The notes under the pieces were generated by a model, which searched no databases, had not been told where the DNA came from, and saw only the letters and a program-made list of their open reading frames with translations. A DNA stretch of 12,583 bases from Crocinitomicaceae bacterium (GTDB lineage Bacteria; Bacteroidota; Bacteroidia; Flavobacteriales_D; Crocinitomicaceae), in assembly GCA_016709005.1 (NCBI GenBank), contig JADJEU010000017.1, positions 1 to 12,583 on the forward strand, read 5' to 3'. Positions 7,935 to 12,583 of the stretch are shown here, one piece after another (position 1 is the first letter of the stretch; every line of letters starts with the position of its first letter). Position numbers and translations under genes: made by a program.

Positions 7935-8793
7935 ATTTTGTCAATACAAGTTCACGAATACCAGCTTCGAATTCAATTTGAGGAACCCAATTCAGCTCAC
8001 TTGCTATTTTTGAAATATCAGCCTTCGTGTCCATTACTTCATTTGTTCTGGTTTGCTCATCCGATGAGACGGGTACCATTTTACCACCCGCCTTACAAAC
8101 AAAACCAATCACTTCTTCTACGCTATATGAATTTCCTGATGCCGCATTGTACACTTCAAATCCTTGAAACTTTTTCATTGATGCGATTATTGCATCAACT
8201 AAATCATCGATGTGAATGTAATCCCGTTTTGGCTTCAAATCCTTGACATGAATTGCCGCTTTGGTCTTATACTGTTCAATCAGAGTAGGTATTAAGAAAT
8301 CATTTCTCTGACCTTGTCCATAAACGTTAAAGACACGGAGTACATTTGACTGAACTCCAAAAAAACGGTAGTAATCTTTCAAAGTCTGTTCTGCTAGAAA
8401 TTTTGAAGATGCGTAGGGATTAAATGGACGCACGGCATTCTTCTCTTTTATCGGCAGACGATAAGGCTCGCCGTAAACAAAGGTGCTAAGGAAAACAATT
8501 TTTGCACCGCATAATCTTGCTGCCTCTGCAATGTTAAGTGTTCCAACAGTATTGATTCTGAAAAAATCAAGTGGTTGTTTCCAACTGTCTGGAACGAACG
8601 ACTTGCCTGCAGCTACAAGAATAATCGAAGGCTTTTCGTTTACAATGGCTGCAACAATTTTTTCATCCGCAATATCGGATTCACTATTCCACTTGATGAG
8701 TCCCAAATCGGTGTGATCGTTCTCAAGTTTTGAAATCAATTTTTTACCAATAAAACCGGTTGCTCCCAGAATTAGAATACGCTCATTTTTCAT
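7933..8793 (-). CDS. NAD(P)-dependent sugar epimerase/reductase (extended SDR)
   Basis: An intact 286-residue extended SDR enzyme. G10-A-T-G-F-I-G16 is the dinucleotide-binding loop, FLSTFVYGEP carries the catalytic Ser/Thr, and PY127ASSK131 is the YxxxK catalytic pair; RDYIHIDDLVDAI is typical of nucleotide-sugar members. The position after the serine is not the Asp-Glu or Ser-Glu of 4,6-dehydratases, so it is more likely a 4-keto reductase or epimerase, of the kind that finishes NDP-6-deoxy sugar synthesis (RmlD/GDP-deoxyhexose reductase-like). It is the last gene of the glycan operon: its ATG overlaps the end of the nucleotidyltransferase gene by 11 bases, and its stop abuts the bidirectional terminator. 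The exact product cannot be assigned. Confidence 0.88.
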   Translation of the reverse strand: MKNERILILGATGFIGKKLISKLENDHTDLGLIKWNSESDIADEKIVAAIVNEKPSIILVAAGKSFVPDSWKQPLDFFRINTVGTLNIAEAARLCGAKIVFLSTFVYGEPYRLPIKEKNAVRPFNPYASSKFLAEQTLKDYYRFFGVQSNVLRVFNVYGQGQRNDFLIPTLIEQYKTKAAIHVKDLKPKRDYIHIDDLVDAIIASMKKFQGFEVYNAASGNSYSVEEVIGFVCKAGGKMVPVSSDEQTRTNEVMDTKADISKIASELNWVPQIEFEAGIRELVLTK

Positions 8794-9501
8794 GTAGAAA
8801 AACCGATTTCATTTGTTCAAACTCCTCAATTGCCTGCATATAATCATCCGGTCGACCAATGTCTAGCCAATGTCCGCTAAATTCTTCTATGCGAACTTTT
8901 TATTTAGTTCTAGAAAACGTAACATTAATGTATCGAAACCGAAACTTTCATTTTTAGGAATATATGACAGAACTTCTTTATTCAACATATATATGCCCAT
9001 GCTCACTAAAAAAGAATGTTTTGGCTTTTCGATGAAATTAGTAAGTTCGCCCGACTGGTTTTTTTCCAAAACTCCATATAGATTAATCTGTTCCCTGCGA
9101 GAAGATGAGATTGTGAAAAGTGAGTTTTTTTGGACATGATTCTCATAAAATAAACCATAATCCAGATCCGTTAGAATATCCCCATTCATTACCAAAAAAT
9201 TATCCGGTAAGTCTTTGATAAGAGAAAGCGGCCCCATTGTGCTCAGCGGTTTATCTTCCAGAGAATAATCTATTTTAATATTCCACTTTGTACCGTCACC
9301 AAAAAATGACTTAATTAAATCTGCCTGATGATTTACCGTAATCGTAATATGATCAAAACCAAAATGCGCCAGTTGACGAATAATTACTTCCAGAATTGGA
9401 TATTCACCCACCGGCATCAGTGGCTTGGGTAATACAACTGTATAAGGTCTTAATCTTGTTCCTTTCCCACCTGCCAATATAACCGCTCGTTTATTAGACA
9501 T
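8783..9501 (-). CDS. Sugar-1-phosphate nucleotidyltransferase (one frameshift near the end)
   Basis: The protein opens with AVILAGGKGTRLRPYT and PKPLMPVG, the NTP- and Mg-binding signature of the RmlA/GMP-type family. MNGDILTD (about residue 108) carries a metal-binding aspartate, and NFIEKPK is the sugar-binding lysine region. The frame fails at the T run 8897-8901, one T short. With it restored, the end reads RIEEFSGHWLDIGRPDDYMQ, the WxDIGxPxDY closing motif of the family, and stops at 8783 with 239 residues in total. This resembles mannose-1-phosphate guanylyltransferase-like and heptose-1-phosphate guanylyltransferase-like enzymes, but the nucleotide used is not certain. The start overlaps the LegB-like gene by 8 bases and the end overlaps the SDR gene by 11, so the three are probably co-translated. 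Confidence 0.88.
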
Positions 9502-10492
9502 TATAGATATTTGTTTTATAATTTCTTAAATTCTCTGGAAGCAAAAACCAGTCAACCGTTTTTTTCAATCCTTCTTCTAAAGAATGTTTCGGCGAAAATC
9601 CGGTTTCATTTTTTATTAACGTATTATCTCCCCACAATCTAAAAACTTCTGAATTCTTTGGTCGTATTCGTGCAGGATCCTGCACAAACTCAACATTGGA
9701 ATTCATGATTTTTTTAATCATCAAAAAAGTATTTTCAACTGACACTTCAAAATTGGATGAAATATTGAACGTCCCTCCAATGGTACTGTCCGCTTTTGCT
9801 ATAGCAATAAATCCATCGCAGGTATCTTCTACAAAATTGAAATCACGAGTGGGAGTAATATCTCCAACCTGAATTACTTTTTTTCCAGCAGCGATCTGGG
9901 AGATGATTGTTGGAATAATTGCGCGTGCGCTTTGTCTAGGCCCATAGGTATTGAATGGTCTTGCGACAGTCACTCCTAACTCAAAAGATAAGAAAAAACT
10001 CATGGCCATTGCATCTGCTCCGATCTTACTTGCACTGTATGGTGACTGCGGCTGCATAGGGTGTTTTTCATCAATCGGCACATACAAGGCGGTTCCATAA
10101 ACTTCTGAAGTGGATGTATGAATAACACGTTTAACACCATTTTCTTTTGCTGCCTGACATATATTCAAAGTCCCTTTCACATTCGTATCCACATAACTAT
10201 CCGGGGCGATATAAGAATATGGTATCGCAATTAGGGCTGCTAAATGAAAAATCACTTCACAGCCCTTCGTAATATCCTTGCAAAAATGAGGATCGCGAAT
10301 ATCGCCAGAGATAACCTCAAGGTTTTTGTTGGCTGGAATTTGATCTAGCCAACCCCATGAGTTAAATGAATTGTAATAGTTCAACGCCTTGACCTGACAA
10401 CCTTCGGCCAATAATTTTTCTACCAGATGTGATCCAATAAAGCCATCTGCACCAGTTACTAAAACCTTCTTACCTTTTAATTCCACCTTCAA
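9494..10492 (-). CDS. legB: LegB-like NAD-dependent nucleotide-sugar 4,6-dehydratase
   Basis: An intact 332-residue extended SDR enzyme. VTG14ADGFIG20 binds NAD, TSTS-E130-VYG holds the catalytic Thr and the Glu expected of a 4,6-dehydratase, and PY152SASK156 is the YxxxK pair. Several stretches closely match my memory of Campylobacter LegB: LNYYNSFNSWGWL, GDIRDPHFC, LIAIPYSYIAPDSYVDTNV, and ARPFNTYGPRQSARAIIPTI. LegB makes the 4-keto-6-deoxy form of GDP-GlcNAc on the way to legionaminic acid. No legC, legI or legF homologue is present in the window, so a final product other than legionaminic acid is possible. No ATG lies between the in-frame stop upstream and the conserved domain; translation starts at TTG 10492 or GTG 10486. 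The previous gene ends 12 bases upstream. Confidence 0.87.
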   Translation of the reverse strand: MKVELKGKKVLVTGADGFIGSHLVEKLLAEGCQVKALNYYNSFNSWGWLDQIPANKNLEVISGDIRDPHFCKDITKGCEVIFHLAALIAIPYSYIAPDSYVDTNVKGTLNICQAAKENGVKRVIHTSTSEVYGTALYVPIDEKHPMQPQSPYSASKIGADAMAMSFFLSFELGVTVARPFNTYGPRQSARAIIPTIISQIAAGKKVIQVGDITPTRDFNFVEDTCDGFIAIAKADSTIGGTFNISSNFEVSVENTFLMIKKIMNSNVEFVQDPARIRPKNSEVFRLWGDNTLIKNETGFSPKHSLEEGLKKTVDWFLLPENLRNYKTNIYNV

Positions 10493-10504
10493 GTGTATTT
10501 ACTA

Positions 10505-11672
10505 TTATTTGATTAAATTTTTCATTTGTTCACGTTGTGAATATTCACCCGTCATTTTTTTCGATGCATTTCCTATCAGCACATTCCGCATATTATCATT
10601 ACCTAATAAAAGCCTTAGATGTTGTACGAGACTTTTGCCAGAATTGTTCCTGTCAATAAAAAGAGCCTCTTCTTTACTGAAAAGATCAACAACGGCCGGA
10701 GTTGCAGGAGCAATAATTGCAATGGATGATTGAGCATATTCAAACAACTTAAGTGGACTACCATACCAGTTAGAACCTGGCATCACACCTATCATCATCG
10801 TTTCTTTATACCTCAACAATTGTTCTTCTGATACAAAACCCGGCATTTCAACGCAGTCATTCATTCCAAAATCATGCACCTGTTTTTTTATTCTTTCCCA
10901 CTCAACTCCATAACCAATTAATACCAATCGCACATCTGGAAACTTAACATGAATTTCTTTGAAGGCACTGACCAATAGTTCAACTTTATGCCAGCTTAAG
11001 AAAGAACCTATAAAACCAATTAAAGGTGATTTATTTACTTTATCTTCAGTGTTAAATTGATCTGACTGATTCTTATAAATAATACACGGAAAAACATTCA
11101 CTTTACCACTAATCTTATATTTTTCAGATACGAAACGACTCATTGTTTCAGAATAGCAAATTATACTATCAGCAGACTCAATACTCAAACGCTCAAAATC
11201 ATCTATTTTTTTTCCGGCAGTAAAAAGCTCTGCCATACATTTCTTGAAACTGCTCCCGTAAAGGAGAATCCTTAATAATCAAGAGTGGTTTTTTCCAGAT
11301 TTTTTAGCTCAAAAACCGGTTTTTGAGCCGGCAGTTAAAAATTCTATGATCAGATCCGGCGCTTCATTCAAAACTAATCTCTCTAAATAATTTTTCAGAT
11401 CTTTATTTTTTAGAACGTATAATCAGATAATTATAAATTGATGGCAAAAGCGCCTTAAATAGTTTTTTCAGTACCTGAAATCTTACTGGTTGCATCTTGG
11501 ATTCAGTAAAAGCACCTTTTCTTTCCGAAGACGGAAAAGTTTTAACCTGAAACCCGTCTTTTTCCAGGTTATCCTTCAAACTCAAAAGGTAATTGGCCAC
11601 CGCAGAATTCAGATTTGAGAAAGAAAACTGACCATCAGAAATGATAATAAAAATTGTTCTATTTTTTTTCAT
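10505..11672 (-). CDS. Glycosyltransferase family 4-like protein (several frameshifts)
   Basis: The C-terminal 243 residues (11236 to 10505) are intact: a nucleotide-sugar binding Rossmann half with PLIGFIGSFLSWHK, VRLVLIGYGVEWERI, and GSNWYGSPLKLFEYAQSSIAIIA, the GT4 motif where the donor binds. The N-terminal piece starts at MKKNRTIFIIISDGQFSF (ATG 11672) and runs to 11403. Between them the protein continues in other frames: RSKNKDLKNYLERLVLNEAPDLIIEFL, then PVFELKNLEKPLLIIKDSPL and REQFQEMYG. Frame changes fall near 11406-11411 (six T), near 11328-11331, near 11289-11294 (six T) and at 11206-11213 (eight T). The repaired protein has about 385 residues, normal for GT4. It probably adds a sugar to a lipid-linked or cell-surface glycan. 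It overlaps the upstream glycosyltransferase by 14 bases. Confidence 0.78.
11307..11328. repeat. Perfect 22-bp palindrome inside the GT4 gene
   Basis: The left arm GCTCAAAAACC (11307-11317) is followed directly by its exact complement (11318-11328), with no spacer. It lies inside coding sequence, next to an inferred frame change. No T run follows in the direction of either gene that would make it a clear terminator. Confidence 0.7.
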
Positions 11673-12583
11673 TCACCTCTTGAGTAAGTTTTACTATTTC
11701 ATTTACAATTCTTTCTATATCAAAACTCGAAATATTCACATTTTTGGCTGCATCATGAAAATAATTGCCATCCATAAAATCTTCGAGTTTTGAAGCATCA
11801 AATTTACCAGGAACATAAGAGTAAACTGGTCTTTTGCTCAAACAATAATCAATCATTTTACTTGGAGAATGTTCGTCAACAGTATTGGAAATATTTACAA
11901 GAAAATCAGCCCCACTCAACTCAAATATGCATGTATCCCGGTCTAAGAGATCTCTTACAATAAATCTTTTTTTCATCATGATTTAAATAGGGATGGAGAA
12001 ATGACATATTTACTCGGTCATTGACATTTGTATAAATTGTAAATTGAAATTGTCTTTCTGAAGTTTTCAGAAAATCAAGAATTTCTGATGGTTCACGCAC
12101 CCTGTATAAAATTAGCGGCAAATATAAAATGAGGAATCGTTCCTTTACTTTCATTCTTTTTCAGTTTTATATCCTTCTGCCGCACACCCTGCGGTATGAT
12201 TTTAATCTGTTCTTCTTTTTTAAAATACAGAAAAGACGGGATTGCTTTTTCAGTTGGTATCAGAATAAAATCAAATTTTTTCAGCATTCGTTTTTCCATA
12301 AAACGATGCCATTTGGGAGGACGAATTATTTTACTGAATGAATATGGATCTCCACCAATCTGCCATTAAAACCGCCCTGTGCTGTTTTGTTTATCGCCCG
12401 GCTTACGGCTAAATGCGGAATTAACCGGTAAACCAATAGAAATTATCAGATCAAAATCAGCAACAGATTTTTTAAGTTGTCTGGAAGCAGTAAACGCAAA
12501 TTCAAAATTGAAACCACCGGGATAAAAATTCCGGACAAACCAGTACTTCATTTTTGCAATTATCCCCTTTTTTCTATCAACTC
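11659..12583 (-). CDS. Glycosyltransferase, GT4-like (5' partial, several frameshifts)
   Basis: The frame is open into the window's right edge, so the N-terminus is missing. Pieces in order: RKKGIIAKMKYWFVRNFYPG to SIGLPV (to about 12433); PHLAVSRAINKTAQGGF in a second frame; GGDPYSF...WHRFMEKRMLKKFDFILIPTEKAIPSFLYFKKEEQIKIIPQGV (to about 12098); REPSEILDFLKTSERQFQFTIYTNV (to about 11973); and SGADFLVNISNTVDEHSPSKMIDYCLSKRPVYSY to the TAG at 11659. The PTEKA-PQG and SPSKMIDY segments are typical of GT4-like enzymes that look like capsule or LPS transferases in Bacteroidota. Frame changes lie near 12433, between 12340 and 12375, near 12095, and at the T run 11967-11973. The next transferase starts 14 bases before this gene ends, which suggests sequential action in one glycan pathway. 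Acceptor and donor are unknown. Confidence 0.7.

Noticed and set aside
8870..9139. Plus-strand open frame of 89 codons opposite the nucleotidyltransferase
   Set aside because: The minus strand encodes clear nucleotidyltransferase motifs across the same bases; the plus frame shows none.
1..12583. CRISPR arrays, tRNA or rRNA genes, insertion sequences
   Set aside because: No regularly spaced direct repeats, cloverleaf-like segments, transposase sequence or terminal inverted repeats were seen on reading both strands.

Overview
The window looks like chromosomal DNA from a member of the Bacteroidota, probably Flavobacteriales-like. The evidence is a type IX secretion C-terminal sorting domain, a DUF6089-type outer-membrane protein, an ACR3/DUF6428-type arsenic operon, AT-rich DNA, and starts with little or no Shine-Dalgarno sequence. 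No RNA gene, CRISPR array or insertion sequence was found.

Layout. (1) Bases 1-848, plus strand: the 3' end of a large secreted repeat protein with a T9SS sorting tail, closed by a strong terminator. (2) Bases 871-3403, plus strand: an arsenic-resistance operon, arsR - DUF6428 protein - arsC - acr3, with a candidate ArsR operator just upstream. (3) Bases 3400-6849, minus strand: a tightly coupled operon of an FMN-dependent nitronate monooxygenase-like enzyme, an active M16 zinc protease and its non-catalytic M16 partner. It runs tail-to-tail into acr3, and the two stop codons share bases. (4) Bases 6965-7887, plus strand: a DUF6089 outer-membrane beta-barrel protein, divergent from block 3. 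(5) A bidirectional terminator at 7903-7934. (6) Bases 7933-12583, minus strand: a surface-glycan operon. In transcription order it holds two glycosyltransferases, a LegB-like NAD-dependent sugar 4,6-dehydratase, a sugar-1-phosphate nucleotidyltransferase and a reductase/epimerase of the extended SDR family. The 5' end of this operon lies outside the window.

How the genes work together. In block 2, arsenate would be reduced by ArsC (three redox cysteines visible) and arsenite exported by Acr3, under ArsR control. DUF6428 has a cysteine-rich tail and unknown function. In block 6, the nucleotidyltransferase, LegB-like dehydratase and SDR form a plausible chain from sugar-1-phosphate to NDP-sugar to 4-keto-6-deoxy sugar to reduced product, which the two glycosyltransferases would use. 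This chain is an inference.

Data quality. Eight genes are interrupted by single-base frame changes, many at runs of A or T, and in every case the protein continues in family-like form in another frame. Six others (the 5'-partial repeat protein, acr3, the active M16 protease, the nitronate monooxygenase-like gene, the LegB-like gene and the SDR) have no visible break. This pattern fits residual long-read indel errors better than widespread gene decay. I therefore annotate the full reconstructed genes and list the break positions.
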